DNA of 64,000 nucleotides from positions 434,001 through 498,000 of the forward strand of contig JAJTUP010000039.1 of the NCBI GenBank assembly GCA_021399435.1. The letters run 5' to 3'. The DNA comes from Diaporthe sp. PMI_573. Taxonomy: Eukaryota > Ascomycota > Sordariomycetes > Diaporthales > Diaporthaceae. Positions 26,152-38,179 of this stretch are shown in pieces. The translations under genes were made by a program, and so were the position numbers. Numbering within the stretch: the stretch's first letter is position 1; each line of letters opens with the position of its first letter. A model generated the notes under the pieces. It did not search any database, was not told the DNA's origin, and saw only the letters and a program-made list of their open reading frames with translations.

Positions 26152-28109
26152 ATGTCACCGTCAATGCCACTGCGGATGCCACCCCAGGTCGTACTCATCT
26201 CCAGCTGGGTCACTGATGCCGCGATCCTGATCGCACACATCTCGCTCGGCAGTCTTGTTCTTGGCATCGCTCTTCTCCTGGCCGTCGCCGTCTACCGTCT
26301 CTTCTTCCACCCCTTGTCTCGCATCCCCGGCCCCCGCCTCGCCGCCGTCACCAACGGCTGGCTCGCCTACAATGTCCGAAACGGCCGCATGCTGCAGCTG
26401 GGCAAGACGCTGCACGCCGACTATGGCCCGGCAGTCCGGGTCGGACCCAATGAGGTCTGGTTCAACACCAAGGATGCCTTCAGGCTGATCTACAGTAAGT
26501 CAACATTAGTTGCATTGTCCTGCCGTGCCTACAAACCTGCAAGGCACGCCTCCCTTGTCTTCAGGATGCCACTCCACCATCACAAGCTGACTCTTGACCA
26601 GGCCCTACCAATGGCTATGAAAAATCATCCTTTTACCGTACGTGATACCACCCCGGCTTCTTCTCCCCTAGCTCCCCGCGGTCGCCGGACCAGGGGGGGC
26701 TCCCGACACGATGTCTTCTAACCCTGCCCTGCCGCAGTGGCCACGGAGCTGCTCAAGCCCAGGCTCGACGCGCGCCTCGGCATCATCCCGTCGCCCGACA
26801 CCCTGGACCTCCTCGCCGAGCGCAACATGAGGCGCTACCGCCTGCAGAGGCGCCTGATCGGCCCCATCTACCACGCCAACAACGTGAAGCGCTACGAGGC
26901 TGCCGTCGACGCCGTCCTGCTCAGGGTTATCGACCAGCTGCGGGCGCTGGGCGGCGCCGAGGTCGACCTCAAGGAGTGGATGCACATCATCACCGTCGAG
27001 TGCCTCGGCGCCGTCAGCCTGTCCTGGTCGCCAGGTTACCTGGCGGAAGGGTCGGACGGCGCCTCGGGTATGCTCGCCTACATGGGCTGGAGGCGCAAGA
27101 GCGTCTTCGGGCTTTTTCCCTTGGCCGTCATCGCCGAGCCGCTGTCCAGGCACTTTGGCCGCGCCTTCTCCGTCCTCTGGGGCGTGACCTACCGCGTGCC
27201 AAAGAGCAAACCTTTCTTCCCCGTGGGTAGACTTACCCTTTACCCTTCCTTTCCCCTACCAACAAGACGTTCGCGCATATCTCGGCCCCGCCCTTGCTGA
27301 CACGCCAGACAAAAAAGGCCGTGCAGAAAAAGACCAACGCGCGCATCCGCTCCGTCCTGCGGGGCAAGTCCCGCGACAACAGGCGGGACATCACGGCGGA
27401 CCTGATCAGGCTGCACCAGCAGCGGCCCGGCGAGTTCAAGGAGCACTACCTCCGGCGCATGGCCATCACCAACTTCGGCGCCGGCCACGAGACCATGACC
27501 TCGACGCTCACCTCGGCGCTCGCCATGCTCGGCGCCCACCCGGAGGCGCAGCGGCGCGTCGCGCGCGAGGTGGAGGTGTTTGGGACGGGCTCATTGTCCT
27601 ACGACGAGGTGGCGGGCCTCCGGCTCACGCAGGCGAGCATCAAAGAGGCCCAGCGGCTCCACCCCGTCATCGGCATGGCGCTGCCGCGGAGGGTGCCGCC
27701 GGGGGCCGGCATGGCCGTCCACGGGCTGGCCATCATCCCGCCCGGGACGACCGTCGGGTGCAACCCCGTCTCGCTGCACCGCAGCCGGGACATCTTTGGG
27801 GACGACGCTGATGTCTTTAGGCCGGAGCGCTGGCTCGGCGGCGACGACATAGAGGAGGAGGAGAAGATCAGGGCTATGGAGCGGTATAACCTCATCTGGG
27901 GCGGCGGCGCGCGGACTTGTCCTGGCAGACACCTCGCTGAGATGTTGGTTTCCAAGATTGTCCCTGCGCTGGTTGCTAACTTTGAGGTTGAGGTCTCCGT
28001 GCCGCCTGATGATGAGATGCCTTATTATTTCATGGCTATGCTTACTGGTGTTAGGGCTCGGTTCATACCCAGGAAGGTAGCATCAGAGGAACGTGAGGCG
28101 GTCGAGTGA
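26152..28109 (+). CDS. Cytochrome P450 monooxygenase
   Basis: Four exons are inferred: 26152-26494, 26602-26637 (a 36-bp micro-exon), 26738-27222 and 27309-28109. They give 554 aa with every junction in frame. The start at 26152 is the first of three close in-frame ATGs. A membrane anchor spans about residues 23-50, followed by the proline hinge RIPGPR (57-62). The I-helix motif is AGHET (346-350), the ExxR motif is EAQR (401-404), and the heme loop WGGGARTCPG (485-494) carries the thiolate Cys492, with Trp replacing the usual first Phe. The PERW-type motif RPERW is present at about 459-463. The length is normal for a microsomal class II fungal P450, anchored in the ER and fed by NADPH-P450 reductase. 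The overall pattern resembles the fungal pisatin demethylase/benzoate hydroxylase-like groups, but the substrate cannot be stated. No biosynthetic core gene is nearby. Confidence 0.9.
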
Positions 28110-29460
28110 GCCTGGAGCTCTGGGCGTCATGCCCTTTCCGGAGCGATTGAGGCGGCTGTTCCACCACAGTATCTTTACCTCTGCCTGAAGGGGAACTTTG
28201 GAGCCAGCTTCGCAGGAGGCCCCTGTGGTCAGCCCAGCCAACTTCGCATCTCGTCAACGCATGTTCGTTGATAACCATGCGACCGTCCGTGTCAACTGCT
28301 GGCATTGTGCTAGCCCATTCCGCACAGTCAACGCACGTGCAGACAGACTCGAATGGCCAGGAACAGTCCAATCGGTCCCCAGGCATAAAAGTTAGATTGT
28401 TCTCTCGGTGTGGCAGTACACGGCCCGTTGAGAAGGACGTGTTCATTTCCGGCGTCGACTTCCCAGCGCGCTGGTCATTCATTGATCGGCCCGGGACTGC
28501 AACGAGGCGGAGAAGTGCAACAAAGACAACGACCTGTCATAGTGCAGCGAATGCTCCACGATTGAGACAAGATAAGAAAAAGGGCCACTTTGTAGCTCCG
28601 TCACAATTGAACTGTCACTGGCAGGATGGACTGCAGGACCTAGGCATGTATGTATCTTGGAGATATCCACGATGGCTGCATGTCGAGATGAGCCAGGCGA
28701 GGTCATGTTGCTCACAGGGGTTCGGCTGGCGATCCGGATCAACAGGTCGTTGGTGATCTCAGCAGATCGGCGGGATCCCTATAGCCCCCCCTGGACCCTG
28801 ACTGTTTCACGTATGACTCGGGGCCGAGGTAGGCTGGTAGATGGGCAGGGGGGACTGGAGCAACAAACTGGAACATGCCGTTGGGGCGTTGATCTGCAGA
28901 GGCCATCCGGGTGCTCACTCGCGCCTCTCAGCCAGGTATGCATGATGCAGGCATGAACAATAGTTAGACAGACAGACACGTGCGGACAGGGGCGCAACAA
29001 CGTGGGAGGGGATCTTGACGACAGGAATGTGTACACCATGTGGTGATGTCTTCAGATAGACTCTGTGTCGTGTCTCAGTTTGGACCTTGCTGCTCACTTC
29101 AGGCGGTACTTAGCTGCTGTACCTTCCCGCAAACAGGCGGGCCGCCTTAGCGCTCGGCATCTGGGCTTATCTTATCGTGACATCACATGGGAAGCTGAGC
29201 TCCTGCTGTGCATGCACCCGCGCTGCGACTGTGCTGCCTGTAGCTCTCTCTGCCAACTGCATTGATCTGCCCACTCAATCCCACTCACCTAATCCTCCAT
29301 CTTTTCTCCGAACCACCGAGATCAACAAAGATGTGATCGAACTGCTGGATAGTGCAGCCCACGCAGTCGTTGTTGCTACTAACCCATTACCATTCTCAGG
29401 GGAAGAAAGCCAGTGGAGGTTTCAGTCCAGCCGAGTTAGAACGCAGACCCCATCGCCAAA
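28110..29460. other. Intergenic between P450 and ATG17
   Basis: It holds the P450 3' region and the ATG17 upstream region. Just before ATG17 a CTAAC branch-like site and a TTCTCAG acceptor-like site (about 29379-29399) could belong to a 5' UTR intron. Nothing else was recognised. Confidence 0.5.
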
Positions 29461-31221
29461 ATGGCGGCCAGCTCAGCCTCGTCGTCGCCTTCCAACTCTC
29501 GACATGGCGACTCGCTTCATGCCGGCGGCCCAGACCACCAGTCTGCGCAACATGGCCATGATGGCTCCTCCGCCGCACCCGTCCCCGTTGAAGTCCTCGT
29601 CGAATACCTCCTCGCCGCCAAGCGTGCCCTCTCCTCGATGACCCTCGTCCTCCGCGCCAACGACCTGACCACCCACGCCCGCCAGCTCCACGAGGAGTCT
29701 GTCATCCTCCGCGCCCAGACCACATTTCTCAACAAAGGCATCACAGAGCAGAGGAGGCTACTCCACAAGGTACGGCGGAGTATGATAAGGACATACGATG
29801 CCGGAAAGAAGGAGTTCAAGCACATCATCAAGACCCTCGACGTCGCAAACGAGAAGCTGGAGACCACCATGGACATGCTGAGGAACACAGCCGTCGACCC
29901 TGTCTTCAGGCCGGCCGGTGAGGAGCCGAAGAACCTGTTGGACTTTGTCGACGAGAACCAGGTCCACGGCATGCGCGAGGCTCTCAAGGCCAGCATTGCC
30001 GAATTGCAGGTATGGCCCCTGATCTGACCCCCCTCCCGACCCAGCCCGTCGCTCTTCTTCCAGTACGGCCATACTTACCATTAAATGCAATCACAGGCCA
30101 CACAAACCTCCTTCGACGGCGACCTCTTCCGCTTCGATGATGACCTCCGCGCCATCGCCAAGATCCTCAACTCGTCTGCCTCACCGACACCGTCCAAGTC
30201 GCCTACCGACTCGACCAGCCAATACCCCCCGAACCCCCCAAACCCCCCAATATTGGACCTCCTGGCCGCACTGGTCAACCGCTCCCACTCCATGGCCGAG
30301 CACCTCGCCTCCCTGACCCACCACTTCGACATGTGCGTGACCGCCGTGCGCATCACAGAAGGCGGCACCGCCCTCGCGCGGCGCAAGGCAGCCGAGGACA
30401 GCAGCGGCGGCGGCGGCGGCGGCGGGCCGGACGCCGTGTCGATATCAGGCGTCATCGCCGAGCAGGAGACCAACGTCGCGGACCTCGACGCGGAGGAGAG
30501 GGCCGAGATCGTCCAGGTCGTGCTGCAGGACGCCCCCGAGGTGGACGAGGTGGTCGCCGACCTGAACACGGAGATGCAGCAGATGGAGGCCGAGGCCGCG
30601 CAGCTCCGGGACCAGGCGGACCACGTCCGGGCGGGCTACGGGCGCGTCACAAAAGCCTTCCACGTGCTCGAGGAGATTGGTGTCAGGCTCTCGGGGTATA
30701 TCGCGGCCGAGGCCGAGTTCGCCGAGCGGTGGGAGGCCGAGAAGGAAGGCATATCTGCGCGGCTCGCCGAGATGGAGACGCTGAGGGATTTCTACGAGGG
30801 TTACGCCAGCGCGTACGACAGCCTTATCCTCGAGGTTGAGCGGCGCCGCGCCGTCGAGGAGAAGATCCGGGCCGTGTGGCGCAAGGCCAAGGAGCAGGCC
30901 GACAGGCTCGTCGGGTCCGACTGGCGGGACCGCGAGGCTTTCCGCTCTGAGGTCGGGGATTACCTCCCTACTGACCTGTGGGTCGGCATGAGCGGGCCGC
31001 TGCGGCGGTGGGAGGTCGTCCGGGCCGGGGATGCGGAGGAGGATCTATTACGCGGAGGTGACGCTGCTATAGGCGATGACGCCGCATTAGAAGGGGGTGA
31101 ATCTATGCCCAGGCAGGATGATGGTAGTGCTGTTACGCTGAGCCGGGAGGTAATTGATGCTGCGAGGGAGAGGATCAGGACTGGTGTTTCTGGTTCTGGG
31201 GGGACGAGGTCGACCGAGTGA
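29461..31221 (+). CDS. ATG17: Autophagy scaffold protein Atg17
   Basis: Two exons, 29461-30009 and 30097-31221, are joined across an 87-bp intron with CTTACC and CACAG near its 3' end, giving 557 aa, a normal length for filamentous fungi. The ATG at 29461 opens a Ser-rich leader, then an almost wholly helical, charged protein with long coiled-coil stretches (heptad-like Leu, Ala and Glu). Family landmarks are the LVEYLLAAKRALSS segment near residue 45, KTLDVANEKLETTMDMLRNT in the first exon, and the YLPTDLWVGMSGP block close to the C-terminus. Atg17 forms the curved dimeric scaffold of the Atg1 kinase complex (with Atg29 and Atg31 in yeast) at the pre-autophagosomal structure and is needed for starvation-induced and selective autophagy. 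A Pro/Asn-rich stretch (30222-30249) and a Gly run (30411-30425) are low-complexity insertions. Confidence 0.88.
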
Positions 31222-33012
31222 GTGAGTGGCCCGGGTGTGGGGTGTGGGGAGTGTTCAGCTTTGTGGACTTATCTACGAGCACCTGCATCCCGTTTGGGGT
31301 GTCAGCCAGATCTCTGGCTTAATTATTTTGCTTTTTTTTTTCCTGGCGCTTTTTTGGGGGCGGACAAGCCGGTCGGTCGGTTTGGGGTTTTGGGGGGGGG
31401 GGTGTTTTTTCTTCTTCTTTTTCGTTATCATACCCTCCGCCACATCGAGATTTATGGTCCTGGCTGGGCATATGGCGTTTATGCTGGGGAATTTTGATTT
31501 TCCGTTGGTTTTGGGTGTTTTCTTTTTTTGGTAGGTAGGGATAGAATCAAATGGAGACCACTTCACTCTACTCTACTTAGGAGTGCGGCTGACCTGTTTC
31601 CTCGCCGTCGTGGATCATAAAGCACTGCTTGTCCATGGGGCCGAAATTGTCTGTCACCTCTCCCGTGTCCGATGTCTAACATTCGAGAGTCGAGGCGAGA
31701 CAACGCCATTAGGAGGGGCATGCAATCGTATTTTCGACCTACTGTTATCGGCATTGTTTCTCTATCTAACGCTGGGTCTTTGAGCGTTTACCATTGTATA
31801 TGAAGGGACCCGCATACAGCTTCGCATATGTACGGATTAAGAACGAAACCACTTAGGAGGGCATGCACGGTGTGGTTTGCTTGATGTACACGGGAGCCTT
31901 CCTGAGACGCAGGTGGCGGCGGCCCGATGTACAGTAGAGCCGGAAGATTGTGTCTTTCATCTTCCGCACATCAGAGCGCTTGGCGTCGACAAGTTTGAGC
32001 TCTTCCTCCTGCTTGTGTCCCGTCTCTAGTACTTTTCATTGTCCCTGTCACCTAATCTCTCATGATTACTTCAAAGGATATGTCGCGAGCATGGGGGTCC
32101 ACTAGTAATTTATTGCGGTGTCCCATTGGCATGTGAACACGAGCGCCGTACAGTACGCTCAATCTCCAGAAGCTCAGAATCAGTTGATTTTCCTGACATT
32201 CGACATGCCCTGCTCGTATTGCGTCCGGGCACCGCAAATTTGACAGCCACTTTGTCGAGAAAATACTGCCATTTGTGGGCCCTCCAATTCAATCATTATA
32301 ACATCAGATTGTTGTATAAGAGGAGTTCTCTTCCTTAGGACAGGTCTATAGTTTGGGGGGGGGGTCTAGAGGGAATCCCCGTAGTAGGGGGTTTAGGGAC
32401 AAAGTCACCATAATTAGGGTAGGTCAGACTAAGGATTAGTGGTTAGAGTAAGGAGGGCTAAGTTAGAGGTAGGGGTAAGAGGAATATAGAAGAGAAGAAA
32501 CTGAAGAAGTCTTCTTATGTATCTGTTGTGGCCGGTGTCTTGGCGGTTGAGATGGAGGGCCCACATATGGCAGGATTTTTCTTGACATAGGGGTGTCAGA
32601 TTTGCGTTCCCGGTCCTTGTCATAGGATTAAGTTGTCATTCCTGGCCCCCTACAGCGGTTGTCTTATAATTGGCCATGGCTCAACAGATGTTGCCCAGCA
32701 ATAAGGCAAGCAATAATGACTCAATTGTTTTGACATGACGTGTTTGGCAGAGAAAATAATCGAGGGTATGGAGGCGCTCCAACAGGGTCTTTCTGAATTT
32801 GTTCATACTCCAACGTGAGTTGGCGGCTCTAATCCTATACTTGATACACGAAATCCTTGGAAAGGAAGACATTCATATACAAACGGCAGAGTCCAAAATG
32901 CCACATCATAATACACGCCCGACCAATTTGAAAAGTAAAAGCACATCCCAGTCTCTCCCCACGTGTTGATACATTCAAGCCTGGCCCACACCCGTCTTAC
33001 TGGTTTGTGTTT
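31222..33012. other. Intergenic left flank of the accessory island
   Basis: Immediately after ATG17 come T-rich and G-rich homopolymer runs (31326-31420). Beyond 32,190 the sequence shows mobile-element character (see the inverted LTR-like pair). No gene is supported. Confidence 0.5.
32193..32638. repeat. Diverged inverted pair of LTR-like ends
   Basis: The segment 32193-32290 (+) resembles the reverse complement of 32638-32550. Both begin TGACA and share a core of about 55 bp (32233-32287 against 32606-32554) with CGCAAAT(T/C)TGACA, CTGCCAT and TGTGGGCCCTCC conserved, at roughly 80% identity by eye. Beyond the core both enter a weakly similar stretch with TATAAGAGGAG-like or ACATAAGAAGAC sequence. 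The shape suggests two decayed LTR or terminal-repeat ends facing each other, or a small inverted-repeat element. No internal coding sequence remains. Confidence 0.5.
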
Positions 33013-33446
33013 CTGTTAAACGGAAACGCTTATTAGTAGGCGTGGGCACTGCACGTAAGGAGTTACCCTAGACTTAGTGCTAGTGGCGTGCACGCCGAAA
33101 GATGAGTTTGGTGGCCGTAAGTCGATTTTTTAGGCTGTTTTAAGACCCTAACTTCGTACCTCTGCATTACCCTTATTTCTTACCCAAAAAGCATGTAACC
33201 TAGTTCATTAGATAGCCTGATTTCTGAAGTTTATCTGTATTTAGTTTGGTTACTGTCAGGGTTAGGGTTAGCTAGCTGTTTAAAGCTAAAGATAGTGGGT
33301 CTGGGGGCCGAATTTTCCGGCCTCCCTATCTGCGCACCAGAGCCAACCCACGCGTGCCCGCGGGTGAGATGATGTCGGAAGGACTGTGAGGAGGGCTGAC
33401 AGAAGCCCACTCAAATTCAATACAAAGTTGTCCAAACCACTCTCAA
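33013..33446 (+). repeat. Left inverted arm, 434 bp
   Basis: This is the reverse complement of 44638-45071 with one substitution (TTAGCTA here, TTGGCTA in the other copy) and equal length. Similarity continues inward at a lower level to about 33512, ending at TAACCTTCAGAA. The arm contains an open frame on the - strand ending LWCADREAGKFGPQTHYL that is identical in the other arm, and two TTAGGG-like units. Confidence 0.9.
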
Positions 33447-33529
33447 GCATTCCAACAAGGCCTCCAGGCACCCTACTGCTACCTGACCCATTTGATCCAC
33501 TAACCTTCAGAAGGTGTTTTGTAGCTGCC

Positions 33530-34930
33530 GCCAGATTGTAACTTACGAGAAATATATGTTTGTAATTAGAGTATGTTGGTTATATTTAGGAAATTTAGAT
33601 AAAATACTGTATTTCTATATCTGGTTTTTCCTTATAATAGATAATATGTAAAAGGGTGTAGACCAAGAATATTTAATTACCGTAGGAATAGCTTTAAAAA
33701 TACATAAACTAAGTATAAATAATTGACGACTTTATAGTAGAGGTATATATATGTTTCGGGATCTATAGTATTGTATTACTTCTCTGCCCGGGCCTTTAAG
33801 ATTTAGGCCCTCTAAAGCTCTTGATATCTAGGTTAGATACTGAGATTTGAGAGTAAGGGCAAGACTACTATTATATACTATTCCAAACTGTTCTAGATAT
33901 GGGATCTTGGCTAAATTTTTAAGTCTTATATTTCGGCTTATTTTTTTTAAGTTAATTTATAAAAAGATATAACGTGTTTTTTTTTAAGAATTATACCGCT
34001 GTATTACCGGGCCGTAAGTAATACTTAAGATCTTGTTAAATTATTAAACATATTACCAAAGCGCAGTATATTTATTAGATTAATGACCGGGGAAGTAATA
34101 ACTCTGGGAGACTTAAAATTTTTAGAGATAACATATTAAGGGGATAGAATTAATGGTCCGGATAAAGTCCTTAAGCCTCCAAAAATCGGCGCGTGTTTTG
34201 CAACAGATATAAGGTTTAAGACAGAGAATGTAAATGCATTATTTCTTGATCTTATGGACATTGATACTGATTAAGACAGGAACACCAGGATTGCTACACG
34301 GGTAAGCGAGTTCGTCAACAGATAATAGGAAATATGCTAACCAATGGAGTCTTCTCTGCACTTGCTGGACACGCACAGTATGTAATTATAGACAAAGACC
34401 TTCAAGCAGACCCACAAATAGTAGAAGTGGATGTCCGCGATGAGCAATGGGTAAACATTGTGTTTCACCGTTGCATGGCACATGCTATTGAAATTATTGT
34501 AGAAATATCTTTATTAAGCTACCCGTGATCTTGTAACCACGTACCAGGCTGCTCCGTGCTTGGTATTCTCTGGATTGAGTCTCAGAATTGCTCATGAAAT
34601 AGTTCTTCAGCCGGGTCGAGAGGGGCGCCCATGTACACGTCCCTTCGTGGACATGGCTTGGTGTTTGTTCTGAAATACAATGCTCGGGATCGATATAGCA
34701 GGTGTCTGTGTCTGCGCTACTTGGCGTCATGGGTACAGCAGCTACCAGACAATCATCGACAGTGGTGCCTAGGGTATTATTCAGAGACGGAACCTATCAT
34801 CTAATTGTTATACGCACGACGTCGTTTATCAAGCTGCCCGGGCCCGCCAACTTCATTTCTTTTCTGGCCTTTACCGATTACCCATCTTTCATTGCTAATT
34901 ATCATTAGAAACAGCGACACGCCGAGATAG
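33530..34930. other. AT-rich decayed DNA
   Basis: From 33530 to about 34330 the sequence is strongly AT-rich with no open frames of note, as expected of RIP-mutated repeats. From 34330 to 34930 the composition recovers, but only fragments of open frame are present. The original element cannot be named. Confidence 0.6.
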
Positions 34931-35367
34931 CGAATGCGTTTATGCCTCCAAAACGGCGCAGAAGAGGCGCCCCAGGGGGTGGCGCCTGCCAGTCCGCGAG
35001 GTGTAGTGAAACGCGGGCCAAAGTCGCGGGCACGAGGGAAGCAAACCAAGCATGAGCCTCTAGCCACGGTTCTACAGACCAATGAGTGCGAACAAGCGGG
35101 CCAACGTCTTACCCTGCCGATCTTCCCACATTACCCTTACTTGACCACAAATTCCAAAGCCGCGTCCAAATCTTCCCATGGCATCACTAAGCCAAAGACC
35201 AGCAGCGAAGAGAATAAGCGCGTCGACGAAGTCAAGGCTCTCGTCCTGCAGGCCTATCGCAATCAAGTGAGGGGAGGCGGCCCCGCACGGGTCTGGCAGT
35301 CCGTCCAGCTGACGAAAAACAAAAACGCAATAGAGTAGGACCGAGATTTTTGAAACAGCTGTGGTAG

Positions 35368-35541
35368 TTAACTTTTTGTCCGACGCGGCTCAGCAAAGTA
35401 TATGCTGAAGTCCTGTACGCGCTTTTTCAGTTGGTAAAGCTTGTTGCGGGAGTTCTGGATACGGTCTGGGTCTCCGAAGGCCTCTTCCAGGTATTCAAGC
35501 AGGTCAGGGTAGTCTACAAACTGATACAGAACTTTGCCCAT
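35368..35541 (-). pseudogene. Retrotransposon gag fragment
   Basis: A 57-codon open frame contains FVDYPDLLEYLEEAFGDPDR, then a charged linker, LYQLKK and DFSIYFAEPRR. This order (a Y-x-E-LLxxLE-FGDPD block followed by xLxxLxQ and FxxYxAEFxRL) is the capsid signature of fungal Ty3/gypsy-type gag. The frame ends at a TAA where the family normally continues, and no zinc knuckle, protease or reverse transcriptase is adjacent. It is a decayed piece of a longer element. Confidence 0.6.
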
Positions 35542-37190
35542 GCCTGCTCAGTGCTTCTAATTCAAGTGCTTCGGAAGACGGCCGCCGAGTTCAGAGCGCT
35601 GTTCAAAACATATCACTATTGCCAGTTGCGGCTCTCTGCTAGCAGTTGGGGGATGAGCACACTCTGGTGGAGATTTCGTGCCAATTACATCTGGGGTATT
35701 TCCTGAAATTGACTTTGTAAGCACCGGATTTTTTGATTTTCTTATAGCTCTGATAGACCCTTATAATGGCAGTCGACAGGCATGGTTGCTATGGAAAATA
35801 GTTGTGTTTAATGATAAGGTAAATTTGTAGAAAACCTGAATATAAACTCAGTAAACATATTCATTAAATCTCTAGTTATAGAAAAACTTAGAGAAGACCC
35901 GTGCGTCGAGGATATCCTGCAACCTTCACAAAACTTCCCCCACTATACCCGTTGGCATAGAAACAAAAATAAGCACTTAATCTGTCGTGGAATTCCTGAG
36001 GTATTCGGCTGGAGGACAATCGGCGAATCGGAATATGTCTATATTGGTCCTGTCCCATGCGTGCGCTTAGCCGATGCATAGGGATTCTTTCTCTGCAGAT
36101 AGTAAGGCGTCCATCTGTGACCAGCTTGGGAAGATACAGACGGAGCTCAAGACGTTGAAGCATCCATCGGGCACTTTTATTGATAAGCGATTCTGTCCAC
36201 CTAAGAAAAGTACGGGTGACTACAATCCCTAAGCAGCACAAGGTCAGATTTCTAATTGAACTTCCGTTTTGCATCCAATGCAGGACCCCCTCACTGGAGG
36301 TGTACTCCACGATCGCTATCTACCGCAAACACAATTTTGGAATCTCAAGTGAATAAGGGCAGAGAGGGTTATTTATACCTTCACTGCATTGGAGGAAGGT
36401 CCTTTCGCCATGAATAAGTAGAAATGTTTCGAATAACAAGTGTAGTACTTTACCGTATATACCATTAGACTCACAATTAAAAATATCCTAAGCGTAATAA
36501 GGCACAGCAGCCTATAGCTATAATATTAGGTTTATTACTCCTTAATCAACTTAAATTATAGTAGAGCATTCTAAAGTTAAGATAACACCTCTGTATCTCT
36601 CCTATTAACATTAAATATGGCCCCGCTCATCTGGGGCAGTGGCAGTCCCACACAGATTCAGCGCCCGTAGATACGATCAACTTCATCAAAGCACTCGCAG
36701 AGGCTCGGAAGAAGGGTTTCAACTTCACTGCAATTACAGTGTTGCGAGGAAACCTAACAATGCAAAAGCTCGCCACACAAGTGAAGCAATCACACCCGAG
36801 TGTCTGGTCGCAGAGCCCCCATCCCAAGAAACCTCCCACCAGAACAATCTGCCATGCTTCTCAAACAATCGCCATCCATCGTCTAGGACTGCGGCCAAAG
36901 CATTCAAAGATAAGGCTCAGCCGACCTCAGTATTCAGTTTCAAGCCCAAAACAAGCTCTAACAACACTCCCGAGTACACAAACAACGAATATATTATACA
37001 ATTCCCGACCCATTTTGACAATCCTGCCAGCAGATGTTTTATGCCTTCCCTTGATATTCATAGCGCAGTATCTGAAAGCAGCTTGCAGCAGGATAAAATC
37101 TCCGACTTCCTGGGCCTCAAATATCACTCGTCAGAAATTTCAAGCTTTGAACCCAGAGACACTTCTCACTGTGAGAAGCTTTTTTGCGCC
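35542..37190. other. Degenerate stretch with unrecognised coding-like pieces
   Basis: Two pieces look coding but are not recognised: 36310-35888 (-), 140 codons, with no ATG at its start; and 36610-37391 (+), where IRST/DTINFIKALAEARKKG and LTMQKLATQVKQSHPSVW read in different frames, suggesting a frameshifted relic. An AT-rich patch at 36430-36610 separates them. Nothing identifies their family. Confidence 0.4.
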
Positions 37191-37193
37191 ATA

Positions 37194-37558
37194 TTAAATC
37201 CGCGGAGCATTGAGCTGGATGGCTTTGACACGGGAGAGCACCTTATCCACACAATGGACCGGGTAGTCAAATCTGGGCAGGCCATCGATGATTTGACAGA
37301 GCTGCTCTGCTGCAGGACGTCCAGATTCCGTTGCCCATACCACTTTCAACGCGTAGGTCTTCGATTTGATCTCCACCTCTTGAACAGATAGGCCTGTGAG
37401 CCAATGCGTTCGCCGTTCTCTCCGATCCCACCGATGCAATCCCCCCAATGAATGCGTGCGGAGCGGTGCTTAAATGCCTGAAGCTTGGGGCCGTCGCAGG
37501 GTGGCAGCTCGGCAGAAGACATCAGGCGCCAGTTGTCCTCTACCACGTTTCTTGCCAT
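37194..37558 (-). pseudogene. Frameshifted kinase-fold (FTA2-like) gene fragment
   Basis: From the ATG at 37558 the frame reads MARNVVEDNWRL, then LPPCDGPKLQAFKHRS, IHWGDCIGGIGENGE and AYLFK. The kinase N-lobe continues in another frame as VEIKSKTYALKVVW, where the ALK lysine would be the ATP-binding Lys. Two extra bases (AG, near 37393) separate AYLFK from VEIK. The LPxCxGPKLxxF..HRS opening followed by a kinase beta-3 strand is known from fungal proteins grouped with Sim4/FTA2-type kinase-like domains. After YALKVVW the frame ends at about 37194 without a catalytic loop, so the gene is both shifted and truncated. The family assignment is from memory and moderate in strength; the break is seen directly. 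Confidence 0.5.
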
Positions 37559-38062
37559 GTCTGACGATATGTACAGAGGCCGAGGTATAATCTTACTAAT
37601 AATCAAGGAGAGTGAGTGCTCAGTGATATAAAGCCAGCAAGAGATCCTGGTTGGTATGAGACAGTCCAAATTCAGAAGGGGATACCAGAAGAAACTGGAT
37701 ATTTGCGCACCCAAAACTGGATGCCGCGCACCATTTTCTGACCAAGCATGCAGCCCCATGTGCCTGAATTTATTGTTTTTCCAATTTTGTGAAGCACGTT
37801 CTTATCCAAGAAGGTGATACACAGCTCTTGATGGACAGCTGATAGGCAACCCAGCACCACCGAGCCGCGACTAGACGCCTTTAGCATCTCCACCTTCCGA
37901 CGGGCTCTGCGGTTCTTCGATACAAGCGAGGAAGAAGGTGGTAGCTGCTTGGTCCGTCACTGCGAGATCCCAGTCCATTCCTACCAACTTTACCGGGCTT
38001 ACTGCATGTTTATGTTTAATCTACAACACGAATATGCCCGGTTCGGCGTGTGCAAAAAGAAA

Positions 38063-38179
38063 CGGCCGATCGGGGATTCGAATCCCGGTCCTGCGGTGCT
38101 GCCGCTTTCTCGTTCACACCACCAACGATGTGAATGACAAGGCAGCAGCTCCACTGTGCTACCACTGCGCCAACCAGCC
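38063..38179 (-). other. tRNA-like sequence (possible tRNA pseudogene or SINE head)
   Basis: On the - strand GGCTGGT at the 5' end pairs with ATCGGCC at the 3' end (7 bp with two G-T pairs). It is followed by an A-box-like TGGCGCAGTGGTAGC and a B-box-like GGGATTCGAATCCCC, and a TTTCTTTTT run of Pol III terminator type follows directly. The 117-bp length would need a long intron or variable region: TTCACA..TGTGAA and GCTGC..GCAGC stems lie in the middle. Position 53 of the T stem is A opposite C instead of the near-universal G-C pair, and no clean anticodon stem can be drawn. That points to a pseudogene or a tRNA-derived SINE more than to a working tRNA. Confidence 0.45.

Noticed and set aside
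33260..33275. Two TTAGGG telomere-type units in the left arm (also in the right arm)
   Set aside because: Only two units, embedded in unique sequence in both arms; too short to indicate a telomere or a fusion point.
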